Below, piece after piece: positions 8,799 to 17,528 of a stretch of DNA of 64,000 nt. The notes below the pieces were generated by a model. The model was not told the origin of the DNA and made no database searches. It worked only from the letters and a program-made list of their open reading frames with translations. Every line of letters begins with the position of its first letter. Within the stretch, counting starts at the first letter, position 1. A program made the position numbers and the translations under genes. The DNA is from Bradyrhizobium sp. CB82 (lineage in GTDB: Bacteria; Pseudomonadota; Alphaproteobacteria; Rhizobiales; Xanthobacteraceae), in the NCBI RefSeq assembly GCF_029714405.1, contig NZ_CP121651.1, forward strand, positions 372,001 through 436,000, read 5' to 3'.

Positions 8799-9677
8799 TT
8801 GAGAACACCTCTCATCATCGCGCTGGCCGCGACCTTGGTCGGCTGTAGTCGTCAACCACCGCCCCAAGCGGCCGTGGAATCGTGCGCTGACAAACATGGC
8901 TTCGCCTGCTCCAATAGGACGGCTGCCGATCAGCCGATTAAACTCGCGTCATCCAAAACCAATCGCCGAACAAAATCGGCCATGTTTACCATTGCGGCAA
9001 CCTCCGAAAAGCAGCCGGCTCATCGTACCCGTGACAAGGGGCCGGCACATCTCGCTACCAAGAAGGCGAAACCTACTGTCACCACGGCAAAGGCAGAGCC
9101 TCCCGCAACCGGCGTCCCGCTCCCGCCTCCTTCATTGAAGACGGAACTCGAGAGCAAAAGCAGCGCCCCCGCCGCAGGTCTCGGTACGACAGGGTTAAAC
9201 GTCGCGGATCCGCGGTCCACCGTGGGGCCCGCTCCGAATTCCAATAGCAGGACGATACAGGAGCAGGTGGCGGCCGCGACGGCGGTTGCAGAGCGAATGA
9301 CGGTCACGGCCGCAACAGCGGCACGTGACGGGGCCGACCCAATTGCAGGCGCGTCGCCTGACACAGAGCCCCTGGTTGCCGTTGTAATAGTTCGACCGGA
9401 GATCCCGTCGGTATTCGCCCTTACCGACGTTGCTATCGATGACAGGTATCTCGCATCGAGGGTTGATATCATGATCGCGATCGTGGCAGCAGGAGGTCCG
9501 GTGGTCCATCTCAGCGCAGGGCACACGGCGGCGATCGATCGGCTGCTCAATGGTGAGGTGCCGGCTGCCGTCGCGGCCCTGGTGTCCGTGGACGCAGCAG
9601 AGGCGTTTCCTGAAATAAAAGGCTTCAAGATTTTTCACCTCCCGCTCTCGTCGCGTTATTTGAAGCCGCGGCCTTAG
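8799..9677 (+). CDS. lipoprotein of unknown function
   Basis: 292 residues from a TTG start. The N terminus is a lipoprotein signal (MRTPLIIALAATLVGC), with the lipobox Cys at residue 16. A long Ser/Thr/Lys/Pro-rich linker (about 20-190) leads to a compact C-terminal region (about 195-285: DVAIDDRYLASRVDIMIAI, INRLLNGEV-like and FPEIKGFKIFHLP), which recalls the later lobe of TAXI/NMT1-type periplasmic binding proteins, though I am unsure. It is probably anchored to the inner face of the outer membrane. The TTG has only a weak ribosome site (AGGGTGATT); no ATG is available before residue 60. Confidence 0.65.
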   Translation: MRTPLIIALAATLVGCSRQPPPQAAVESCADKHGFACSNRTAADQPIKLASSKTNRRTKSAMFTIAATSEKQPAHRTRDKGPAHLATKKAKPTVTTAKAEPPATGVPLPPPSLKTELESKSSAPAAGLGTTGLNVADPRSTVGPAPNSNSRTIQEQVAAATAVAERMTVTAATAARDGADPIAGASPDTEPLVAVVIVRPEIPSVFALTDVAIDDRYLASRVDIMIAIVAAGGPVVHLSAGHTAAIDRLLNGEVPAAVAALVSVDAAEAFPEIKGFKIFHLPLSSRYLKPRP

Positions 9678-10149
9678 CATACCGGTTGCGCAACGAGGCA
9701 CGTTGCCGCTCGAGCAAAAGCCGGAGGGATTTATGAGCCTAATTTCCGACCATGGTGAGTCGGAGTTATTCGCTGTGATGGGCATTTCTAATTTTCGCGG
9801 CCTGCGTGGCCGGCGCGCTTCTCCTTGGCGTTTCGCCGATAGGGCCGACAACGGCCGCATTAGTTGCTGCGAAGCCTCAGCCGAAGCTGAAATTGCAGGT
9901 TCCGGCAAGATCGTTTTTGACTGTGCACAGGTGGGGGCGTTCAATTCAGCTTGGTTTTGAATCGCCCATGCGTTCGATGCAATGTCCTGATCGAAACCGG
10001 TTGGTGCAGCCGCGCAAATCCGATGAATGAACAAACTGCTAGAGGTATCGCACGACTGGCTTGCAATTGACGTGCTGGTGATCGCCGTATCAATGGCACG
10101 CATCCTACTTGAGATCTGGGTCTTGAACTCGCCAATGGAGGATACAGTC
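9678..10149. other. intergenic, no supported gene
   Basis: About 470 bp between the lipoprotein gene and a small peptide gene. Short frames exist on both strands, but none has a good ribosome site or recognisable motif. Confidence 0.4.
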
Positions 10150-10254
10150 ATGCTTATGTTTTACCTGCCGATGATAATTTTCGGAGCGATGCTCGACGTA
10201 ATTGCGAAACAGAATGCAGCGACCACCCTCGTGACCCGCCAAGTTTTTGATTAG
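10150..10254 (+). CDS. 34-residue hydrophobic peptide
   Basis: The ATG at 10150 is preceded at 7 nt by GGAGGA, a near-ideal ribosome site, which is the main reason to choose this start rather than the upstream in-frame ATG at 10027. The product starts MLMFYLPMIIFGAMLDVI and is a single membrane helix with a short polar tail. It is followed 62 bp later by another small membrane protein gene on the same strand. Function unknown. Confidence 0.5.
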   Translation: MLMFYLPMIIFGAMLDVIAKQNAATTLVTRQVFD

Positions 10255-10316
10255 ACCCCCGAGGCCGCTAGTAGCTTCAGCTCGTTGTTCTCGAAACAAC
10301 TAGTTCGAGGCCTAGC

Positions 10317-10475
10317 ATGTTCGAAATGATCTCAATCGCCGCTGATGGCGCTGGGATGTGCCTGTTCCTGGCAATTGCAGTCTATCAATCGACGAGGCGC
10401 CGCAGCTCGCCCAAGCAATCGATCGGGCCAGTCATCAAGGAGATCAATGCCACTCAAAAGAAAGCTCCAGCGTGA
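10317..10475 (+). CDS. 52-residue single-span membrane protein
   Basis: ATG at 10317 behind TTCGAGG. The protein has one hydrophobic segment (about residues 10-23, GAGMCLFLAIAVY), then a basic stretch (STRRRSS) and a polar tail, consistent with a small N-out single-pass protein. Codon use is good throughout. Together with the peptide at 10150 it may form a small transcription unit. Function unknown. Confidence 0.5.
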   Translation: MFEMISIAADGAGMCLFLAIAVYQSTRRRSSPKQSIGPVIKEINATQKKAPA

Positions 10476-10608
10476 TGCCGGAGCGTTCTTCGTTGTTGAG
10501 CATTTCAACCCTCCTTATAGTGGTTTTGCTGCTGGTACATCCGCAGTCAGAAAATTCGTGTGTGACTTAGGCGGCCTCGCGTCGGTTTTGGTACGCATCG
10601 AAGCGTGG

Positions 10609-11033
10609 TTAGATCCCGCGCTCCGAATCGTCTTCGCTCGCAATGGGCCACGAGCCACCGCCGGGGCCATGCTTCAGCACGCGAACGACGTCGGTCATGG
10701 CATCTTTCTTCAGGTACGGCGCGTCGTGAACGAGCTCGTAGACTTCCGCTCCAATTCGTCAAACTGCGATTGATAGAGCGCAGTGTTGGGCACCGGATCG
10801 AACGGACAGTTTAAGTCGCGCGGCTTCGGCAGATTGGCCGCCAGCGACTTTGGCGGAGCGCCTGGAAGAATGCCAAGATCCCTACAGATTTCCTGCCGTG
10901 CGAGTTTGACGACGTTCTCCGCAGTATGCAACGCCATCTCGGCGTCGCGCGTATCATCGAGGGCCGAGCCGAAGCCTCCGAAGCTCGCGATCGCCCTCGG
11001 TGTTTGCCATGACTCACTGTGCGCCCAGAACTA
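10609..11033 (-). pseudogene. frameshifted and 5'-truncated conserved hypothetical gene
   Basis: From about 11033 downward one minus-strand frame reads as solid protein (FWAHSESWQTPRAIASFGG..., DDTRDAEMALHTAENVV, LPKPRDLNCPFDPVPNTALY). Near 10750 the good reading jumps frame (EVYELVHDAPYLKKDAMTDV...) and ends at a TAA at 10609. A stop codon (TAG) lies directly upstream of the first good codon, with no start. It is thus a gene with a lost 5' end and a single frameshift. I do not recognise the family. Confidence 0.65.
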
Positions 11034-11316
11034 CTAAAGTTCCGACCACACAAGACCGCTGGTGCGATTTGCCGGACCGAGGACATTTATGTTCGGGATA
11101 GTGGAAAACCGCTCCAGGGAATTCACGGCCGCTGGCGGAGCCTCGGGAAATAAATTCAGACAGTATCTGGACCGGAGGTCGCGATGAACGTGTACGGCAG
11201 AAAGCTGCCTGCTCGCATTCGCCATCCTGATTGTGCTGGCCGCCATCGGGCCGACCGCAGCGGTCTTCTGGTATCGGCCGGCCCAAGCACGCCAAACAGG
11301 CGCGCCCATCACGGGC
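11034..11316. other. intergenic with a degraded signal-peptide-like frame
   Basis: On the plus strand CTGCTCGCATTCGCCATCC and what follows translate to a convincing hydrophobic segment (LLAFAILIVLAAIGPTAAVFW), but the frame opens right after a TGA. An ATG behind GGAGG at 11184 is one frame off. I read this as a small exported-protein gene damaged by a frameshift. Confidence 0.35.
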
Positions 11317-11535
11317 TCAAGCCCGACTAAAGCCGTCCACCGCCAGCGTGATCTTGTGCGCGGTATGGTCAATGGTGATGCAGTTTATCTTTGTCAGCGC
11401 GCCGCTGGCCCTGAAGAACAGTTTGTGGTGGAGCTTTAGCTCGGCGTCGATTTGGTGGTGCCCTTTGATAAGCGTGCCGTCGAGGTTGGTCTGGCCCACT
11501 TCATCGCCGGCTTCGTTCACGATTGTTCGGATCAT
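11317..11535 (-). CDS. small hypothetical protein
   Basis: 72 residues (MIRTIVNEAGDEVGQ...) with strikingly GC3-rich codons over its whole length, which favours it over the overlapping plus-strand frame. A GGAGGCGGAG ribosome-like site lies 23 nt upstream but is better spaced for an ATG in another frame, so the natural start is uncertain or a small deletion has occurred. No known domain. Confidence 0.45.
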   Translation of the reverse strand: MIRTIVNEAGDEVGQTNLDGTLIKGHHQIDAELKLHHKLFFRASGALTKINCITIDHTAHKITLAVDGFSRA

Positions 11536-11691
11536 TTTCGTCTTTGATGGGTTTCATCTCCGCCTCCTACAACGTTGCGCCGGTCCCGGCGTTCGAACCA
11601 GACGTACCAAACACGATACGATCGGCGGGCGCATCAAGCTCTATGTGCAGGAGAACTTCCCGGAGGCTTAGAGGGCCTGCACCGCTCCGGG

Positions 11692-13120
11692 GGGGATGTC
11701 CCGATCGCTGTTGAACTACGTCGGGCCGACGTTGCCGGAATGAATGTTACGCGGCCCTCGTGACGTGGGCAACGGGGTTGATCGTCATGCGATTGTGGCG
11801 AGCTTGAAGGGCCGCACGCAAAACCGACAATTGCTTATGCGCCTTCAATCGTCGGAAGCCCTTGTTGGCCTCGATCATGCCGGCCGCGACCCATCGCAAG
11901 GCCATGCCGGCATCCCGCCAGCGTTTGACGTTGCGCGTGACGCGGCGAATGGTGCCCATCATGTTCTCGGCGATGTTGGTACAAGCGAGCGATCGACGAA
12001 GCTCCTTCGGCAGCTTCAACCGGACGACAGTCAGGATTTCGTCGAGGCCTTCGAGGATGCTGGCCGCTACGCCGGGCCATTGCTGGTCGAGTCGACGCGC
12101 GAGATTGCGGATCAATTTTTCAGCCTTGTCGGCGTCATCGAGCTCCCAGGCCTGGCGCAGCACCCGACGGGTGGCCGCATGATGCTCTTTCGGCAGGCGT
12201 TCCATGATGTTGCGCGCCTTGTGGATCTGGCAGCGCTGGATCGCAGCGGCCGAACCGAAGGTGCGGCGGATCGCCTTCGACAACGCCTTCGCGCCGTCGG
12301 CGATGAACAGTCTTGGCACCGTCGGGTCGAGCCCGCGCGAGACCAGGTTGTCCAGCAGGGCCTGAACCGTTGCGGCGTTCTCGGTCGCCCCTTCCACCAG
12401 CGCCAGCGGATGCTTGTTGCCTTCGCCGTCAACCCCGATCGCGGCCACCAGCACGAGATCGTCGCCGAGATGCAGCCCGTCGATTTGGACCACCAGAAGG
12501 TCGAGCGCGGACAGATCGGCAGCCATGAAGTCGGCCAGCCGCGCCGCCGACAGCGCTACGAACCTCCGCGAGGCCGCCGACTTCGAAACCCCCGATCCGG
12601 GCGGTGCCGGCACGTCACCCTCGGGCAGCCGGACAGCGCGGCCGAACCGGCGCGTCGACACATTGATCAGCATCAGGTTCATCGCCCAGCGACCGAGCCA
12701 GTCCTCCTCCGCCGCCGTTTCCCAGCTCGGGATCGTGACCTCGCGGCCGTCCACGCCCCGGACCCGCGGGCGCTCGACCTCGATCTTGCCGCCGTGGAAG
12801 CCGATCCGTCCCCGCGTTCGGCCCCAACGGTGCGCCCGCCGCGCCGCGTCGCGACCGTGGCGCGGCCCGCAGGCCGCCGTGACATCCGCCTCCATCATCG
12901 TGCCGAGCGCCTCGATCCCTGCCGCAAGGCAGAACCGATCGAAGCTCGCCCGCACTTCTGCAAACGCTTCGTCCACAGCCCCGGTCGCCGGCCAACCAGC
13001 CGGTGTGATATCTCTCGTCATGGCGTTGCTCTCCTTTGTGGAATCAGCACCCCGAGCCTACCGGCTCAAGGTGGGCAACGCCGACCTCTTCAGAAATTCA
13101 ACAGAACCCGGGACATCCCG
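11692..13120 (-). mobile_element. IS256-family element, copy 2 (1429 bp)
   Basis: Same length and ends as copy 1. The 8-bp duplication GCTCCGGG is at 11684-11691 and 13121-13128. The outermost base of the right end is G instead of C, so the terminal base pair of the inverted repeat mismatches. Confidence 0.95.
11747..13021 (-). CDS. IS256-family transposase, copy 2
   Basis: 424 residues with catalytic D181, D242 and E352 intact. It differs from copies 1 and 4 by Val instead of Ile at residue 365. It is apparently functional, and its target duplication is perfect, indicating recent insertion. Confidence 0.96.
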   Translation of the reverse strand: MTRDITPAGWPATGAVDEAFAEVRASFDRFCLAAGIEALGTMMEADVTAACGPRHGRDAARRAHRWGRTRGRIGFHGGKIEVERPRVRGVDGREVTIPSWETAAEEDWLGRWAMNLMLINVSTRRFGRAVRLPEGDVPAPPGSGVSKSAASRRFVALSAARLADFMAADLSALDLLVVQIDGLHLGDDLVLVAAIGVDGEGNKHPLALVEGATENAATVQALLDNLVSRGLDPTVPRLFIADGAKALSKAIRRTFGSAAAIQRCQIHKARNIMERLPKEHHAATRRVLRQAWELDDADKAEKLIRNLARRLDQQWPGVAASILEGLDEILTVVRLKLPKELRRSLACTNIAENMMGTIRRVTRNVKRWRDAGMALRWVAAGMIEANKGFRRLKAHKQLSVLRAALQARHNRMTINPVAHVTRAA

Positions 13121-13332
13121 GCTCCGGGCTCGCCTGACATGGCGCGCTGTGGACAACCGAACCGGTCTATCGTGATCCATTCGCGGTCGAATGTCGGCTC
13201 ATACAGAGCGAAGCCGTCAGGACTGGACGTGACGACCAGCGTCTCCGGATCGAGTTTCTGCAGCTCATCTATTAGGTCTTTGGCCTAGCGCCATTGCGGC
13301 AAATCCGAGTTACGCCGATTGCTCAATCGCAT

Positions 13333-13680
13333 GTGGGGCGCCCTTAAGGCATGTTGTCTGCCTGGGCCGATGTTACGGTCGGTCCGGAAACTTGGCCCTA
13401 GCTCCAGCCCCCTTGAGCCGGGGCCAAAATTTTGAGGATCGCCCCTCACTCGATCTTCTTTGGTTCTCTCAGCGACACAACCTGAATGTGTTTTATCGGT
13501 GTAAAAGACAAAACGTGTCACTTCTCGCTGGCAGCAGTTGCGGTAAAACCGCGCTGTTGCAAATCCGCGGAAGCAGAACGCGGCTGGCTCGAGCTGCACG
13601 AGAGCGGTGTCAAGCGACGTCCGGATTTAACCCCGTAGCGACATGAAGAAGTGACCCCCTTGTTGTTTTGGCGGATGTGG
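13333..13680. other. intergenic, no supported gene
   Basis: About 350 bp. Short frames on both strands lack start sites and recognisable motifs. It contains GAAGTGACCCCCTTG near 13648, reminiscent of an IS terminus, but no transposase accompanies it. Confidence 0.35.
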
Positions 13681-13736
13681 AGCAAGCCGCTCGCGGAGCG
13701 CGCCCCCATAGCGCCGTAGCGAGCGAGCGGCTTGCT
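13681..13736. repeat. 14-bp perfect inverted repeat beside a serine recombinase remnant
   Basis: AGCAAGCCGCTCGC (13681-13694) and its exact complement (13723-13736) are separated by 28 bp. It lies about 80 bp before the recombinase remnant and may be a recombination site or a hairpin from a former element. Confidence 0.6.
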
Positions 13737-13817
13737 TCACGGCTTTTTCTCCGATTTAGCTTCTGGCGCGGCGGCCTTCTGCAAAAGCCCGCTACGACGC
13801 TTTTCCTTCAAGCGGTA

Positions 13818-14420
13818 GCTGGCGGCACCGCGCGTCCCGGGTTCGAGAAGCTGCTTGCCGCGATTTGCGAAGGGCGAGTTGGCGCGGTGGTCTCGATTGA
13901 AGCCTCTCGGCTGGCCCGCAACGGCAGGGATTGGCATACGCTCCTGGAGTTCTGCGGGCTCGTTGGAACGCTGATCGTCGATGAGGATGGCGTCTACGAT
14001 CCGCGCCACCCCAATGATCGCCTTCTGCTCGGCATGAAGGGCACAATGAGCGAGATGGAGCTGTCGATCTTTCGGCAGCGCTCGCTTGAGGCCTTGAAGC
14101 AGAAGGCGCGCAGGGGTGAGCTCTTCCTCAACGTTGCCATCGGCTATATCAAAGTCTCCCACGATCAGATCGAGAAGGATCCTGATCGACGCATTCAGGA
14201 GGCGCTCGCACTCGTGTTCGCCAAGTTCGCCGAGATGCAGACGCTGCGCCAGGTCCACCTATGGTTACGGCAAGAGCGAATCGCCTTGCCTGCAGTCGTC
14301 AGCCGTGGCCCCGAGGGCCGTCACCTCGAGTGGAAGTTACCCGTCTATAACACGATCCGCCACATCCTGACCAATCCGATCTACGCTGGCGCCTACGAAA
14401 TGTTTGGCGCAGGTCATTGA
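13818..14420 (+). pseudogene. serine recombinase, N- and C-terminally truncated
   Basis: The frame contains the resolvase catalytic-domain part with EASRLARNGRDW, IDEDG-like VDEDGVYDP, LLLGMKGTMSEMEL and the helix FRQRSLEALKQKARRGEL, then the recombinase-domain start with IRHILTNPIYAGAY. The N-terminal segment carrying the catalytic Ser (usually in a YVRxSt context) is absent; the upstream residues in frame are unrelated. The protein ends shortly after AGAY, where full members continue for several hundred residues. This is therefore a remnant of a large serine recombinase of a mobile element. Confidence 0.8.
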
Positions 14421-14524
14421 CCCATTTTGACAAGATCTCTCGATCCTCCTTTGTTTCCGACAAGTGTCCTGTGGCGCTCTCGGCCGGGAATAGCCATTGT
14501 TGCGCCTGAGACGGATGCATTTGC

Positions 14525-14599
14525 CTGCCGGTTCCGGCAGGCATGTCGGCGGGGCTCCCTGTCGGCATGATGCTGATCGGACGCCATTGGGAGGACGGC
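14525..14599 (+). pseudogene. amidase-family remnant
   Basis: 25 codons read LPVPAGMSAGLPVGMMLIG then RHWEDG, the highly conserved region near the C terminus of amidase-signature enzymes (VPaGms.GLPVGmmliG). Stop codons and unrelated sequence surround it in this frame. It is a short relic only. Confidence 0.55.
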
Positions 14600-14782
14600 A
14601 GTCAGCGCACAAAGGACACACTGGCGACCACCGCTGCCGTTGTTATTTTCTGGCCAGCCGCCTTCTTAGTTTAGCGCCTCTATCCCCATCCGCCGCATCA
14701 GCGTTTTAATATGCCGGGAGAGGAAACGGAACGCACATCAACGCGTCACCGCGGGCCGACTCGAGCAGCACCGAAGTCATGT

Positions 14783-14818
14783 AATCGTTTACGATTTCGT
14801 TACCTTCGATGGTAACGA
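14783..14818. promoter_or_regulatory. two adjacent inverted repeats upstream of the GGDEF-EAL gene
   Basis: AATCGT-TT-ACGATT (14783-14796) is followed immediately by TCGTTACC-6 nt-GGTAACGA (14797-18, perfect 8-bp arms). They end about 44 bp before the ATG at 14862. Such paired dyads suggest operators for a dimeric regulator, or an mRNA hairpin in the leader; no sigma-factor motif can be assigned confidently. Confidence 0.45.
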
Positions 14819-14861
14819 GGTCTTGTGGAGTCTTGTGCATTTTGCATCCACAGGGGGCTGC

Positions 14862-17528
14862 ATGAGCACGTCAATCCGTTTCAAGGCGCGCATGCGCGCG
14901 CTGGTTCGTCACTGGGGCGGGGCGCCGCTGACTTGGCTGATCGTTGGCGGGTTCGTGCTAATGGCCGCGACCGCGATCGGCACGGCGCTGACTGTCGATC
15001 GCTTTCGTCGGAGCGCGATCGAAAGCGGCCGCGACAGCCTCGAGAGCACCGTGCGACTCCTTGCGCGGCATTTTGACCGTGAGTTTGCAGATTTCTCGGT
15101 ACTGCAGAAGAGCATTATCGCGGAGCTCGAAAGCCATGGCATCGATTCCCCGGACACGTTCCGGAGCGAAATGGCGACGCTCGCCATGCATGAGGTGCTG
15201 CGCGCCAAGGCCAGCGGTTGGTCCGATGTCGCCGGTGCCAATGTGTTCGATTCCAATGGTGTGTTGATCAACTCGTCGAAGCGCTGGCCGGTCGCCGATA
15301 TCAAGATCTCCGATCGAGGCTATTTCAACCGCCTGAAAAATGATCCGGCCTCACAGCAAGAGGTCGAGGTCGTTCCCGGTCGTTTCGGCAGCGGGCAAGC
15401 GATTGTTTTCGCCCGACGCATCTCTGGCCCCCGCGGAGAATTCCTGGGCGTTGTGTCCCGTGCGATCACACCGGACCTGCTGGAAGAGTTCTTCGCCTCG
15501 ACAGGTCTTAGCGGAGAGTCTTCCATCGCGATGCACCATCAGAATGGGCAGTTGCTCGCACGCGTTCCACATGTCGAAGCGATGATCGGCCAAAACTTCC
15601 ATAAAGGTTCGGCTGAGCAGATGGCTGTCTTCGACCGTCCTTTCGTCACCACCCAGCTCGCAAGCCCGATCGACGGCAAGGATCGACTGGTCGCCTCGCA
15701 GATGCTCACCGGCGAGCCGCTGGTCGTGGTTGCGACCAGGACATTAGATGCGACGCTCATGACCTGGCGCACGCAGACAAACTTCTTCGTTGCCGTGGCG
15801 GTGGTATCGATCGGGCTATTGGTCCTAACGCTCTATTTGATCTTCCGCCAGATGACGAGGCGGCTTTCAATCGAGAAGCAGCGATTGGATACCGCGATGA
15901 ACACGATGACGCAGGGTCTCCTGATGTTCGACCAGGACGAGCGGCTCATCGTCTGCAACCGCCGTTATATTGAGATGTACGGGCTGTCGGCCGACGTGGT
16001 GAAGCCGGGCGCCTATTTCCGCGACGTGATCAAGCACCGGCACGACACCGGCCCATTCTCCGGTGACGTCGATTCCTATTGCGACGGCATCTTGGCTGCC
16101 GTCGGCCGCTTGCAGAGCTCCGTCGTGGAGACCCGTGACGGCCGGCTGATCGAGGTCAGGAACCAACCGAGCGCCTCGGGCGGATGGCTTGCCACCCATG
16201 AAGACGTCACCGAGCGTGTCCGCGCCGACGAACGAATCGCGCACATGGCGCATTACGACGCACTGACCGATCTCCCCAACCGCGTGCTGATGCGCGGGCA
16301 CCTGGAACGCCGGGTGGCGGAGCTCGCCGAGGGCAAGCCGTTCGCGATCCTCTATATCGACGTCGACGAATTCAAGGGCGTTAATGACTCGCTCGGGCAC
16401 GAGATCGGCGACGAGCTGTTGCGCCAAGTCGCAAACCGCCTGCGCAGCTGCATTGGCCCGCACGATCTTGTCGCGCGGCTTGGAGGTGACGAATTCGCGG
16501 TCATCAAGGCGGACACTGGCGACCGAGCCGAGTTGACGGTGTTGGCGGATCAGATTTTGAAAACGCTGCGCGCGTCCGTGAACTGCAAGGGTCAGGAGAT
16601 TCCGATCGACGCCAGCATCGGCATCGCAATCGCGCCGGAACATGGCGACAATCTCGACGAATTGCTTAAGCGTGCGGATCTGGCGATGTATGCCGCGAAA
16701 TCCGATGGCCGCCGCACATTCCGCTTTTTTGCAGCGGAATACGACGCCAAGGTTAGGCAGCGACGTCAGCTCGATTTCGATCTGCGGCAGGCGCTCGCCA
16801 ATAGCGAATTCGAGGTGCACTACCAGCCGCTGGTCGATCTCGCGGCGAATGTCGTGACAGGCTGCGAGGCGCTACTCAGATGGCACCACCCCGAACGCGG
16901 CATGGTTTCGCCTGCAGAGTTCATCCCGCTCGCCGAGGAGACCGGACTGATCGGCGAGATCGGCGAATGGGTGCTGAAACAGGCCTGCACCGAGGCTGCG
17001 AACTGGCCGGGCCAGATCCGGGTCGCAGTCAACGTTTCGCCGGTGCAGTTCCGCTCGAAGACACTGGCGCTCAAGGTCGCCGCTGCACTGAACGAATCCG
17101 GCCTGGCGCCGGGACGGCTGGAGCTTGAAGTTACCGAAACAGTCTTGATCCGCGATGACGAAGAGGCACTCACGATCCTACAGCAACTTCGCGAGCTCGG
17201 CGTGCGCATCGCGCTCGATGATTTCGGTACCGGCTATTCGTCATTGAGCTATCTGCACCGCTTTCCCTTCGACAAGATCAAGATCGACCGTAGCTTCATC
17301 AGCGATATCGGTGAGCCCGAAGATTCCTCGCCGATCGTCCAGGCCGTTGTGCATATGGCCGCGGCTCGCCACATGGCAACCACCGCGGAAGGCGTTGAGA
17401 CCGAGGCGCAGCGCGAGATCCTGCGACGGCTCGGCTGTAGCCAAATGCAGGGCTATCTGTTCAGCCCGGCAATCCCGGCATCCCGGCTGAAGCGGCTGCT
17501 TTCGACTCAGCAAGCCTCAGCGGCCTAA
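14862..17528 (+). CDS. sensor diguanylate cyclase/phosphodiesterase (PAS-GGDEF-EAL)
   Basis: An 888-residue inner-membrane c-di-GMP enzyme. From the N terminus: transmembrane helix (about 20-43), periplasmic dCache/PDC-like sensor (about 50-295), second helix (about 305-330), PAS (MNTMTQGLLMFDQDERL, about 350-460), GGDEF domain with intact GGDEF at 541-545, and EAL domain with EALLRW at 669, NVSPVQFRS, DDFGTGYSS and a late AEGVETEAQ. Both catalytic signatures are intact, so either synthesis or breakdown of c-di-GMP is possible, presumably tuned by a periplasmic ligand. I start at ATG 14862 behind AGGGGG; an in-frame TTG at 14823 is less likely. Paired dyads lie just upstream. Confidence 0.93.
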   Translation: MSTSIRFKARMRALVRHWGGAPLTWLIVGGFVLMAATAIGTALTVDRFRRSAIESGRDSLESTVRLLARHFDREFADFSVLQKSIIAELESHGIDSPDTFRSEMATLAMHEVLRAKASGWSDVAGANVFDSNGVLINSSKRWPVADIKISDRGYFNRLKNDPASQQEVEVVPGRFGSGQAIVFARRISGPRGEFLGVVSRAITPDLLEEFFASTGLSGESSIAMHHQNGQLLARVPHVEAMIGQNFHKGSAEQMAVFDRPFVTTQLASPIDGKDRLVASQMLTGEPLVVVATRTLDATLMTWRTQTNFFVAVAVVSIGLLVLTLYLIFRQMTRRLSIEKQRLDTAMNTMTQGLLMFDQDERLIVCNRRYIEMYGLSADVVKPGAYFRDVIKHRHDTGPFSGDVDSYCDGILAAVGRLQSSVVETRDGRLIEVRNQPSASGGWLATHEDVTERVRADERIAHMAHYDALTDLPNRVLMRGHLERRVAELAEGKPFAILYIDVDEFKGVNDSLGHEIGDELLRQVANRLRSCIGPHDLVARLGGDEFAVIKADTGDRAELTVLADQILKTLRASVNCKGQEIPIDASIGIAIAPEHGDNLDELLKRADLAMYAAKSDGRRTFRFFAAEYDAKVRQRRQLDFDLRQALANSEFEVHYQPLVDLAANVVTGCEALLRWHHPERGMVSPAEFIPLAEETGLIGEIGEWVLKQACTEAANWPGQIRVAVNVSPVQFRSKTLALKVAAALNESGLAPGRLELEVTETVLIRDDEEALTILQQLRELGVRIALDDFGTGYSSLSYLHRFPFDKIKIDRSFISDIGEPEDSSPIVQAVVHMAAARHMATTAEGVETEAQREILRRLGCSQMQGYLFSPAIPASRLKRLLSTQQASAA

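Larger units (their letters stand above)
11668..13284 (-). pseudogene. hypothetical gene split by IS256 copy 2
   Basis: Between 13284 and 13121 the minus strand encodes a good protein segment (AKDLIDELQKLDPETLVV..., DGFALYEPTFDREWITIDRF). IS256 copy 2 interrupts it. Joining 13121 to 11683, so that one copy of the GCTCCGGG duplication remains, continues the frame as GEPGAVQAL and a TAA at 11668, so the stop is restored. Upstream, an in-frame TAG (13285-13287) separates it from residues that could be its N terminus (from ATG 13332, ...DLPQWR), suggesting an additional nonsense mutation. Function unknown. Confidence 0.6.

Noticed and set aside
1143..13120. Composite transposon formed by IS256 copies 1 and 2
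   Set aside because: Each copy has its own distinct 8-bp duplication on both sides, so they inserted independently. A composite unit would share one duplication at its outer ends.
15867..16820. Long minus-strand frame inside the GGDEF-EAL gene
   Set aside because: Antisense shadow of a gene with intact catalytic motifs; no ribosome site or family resemblance.
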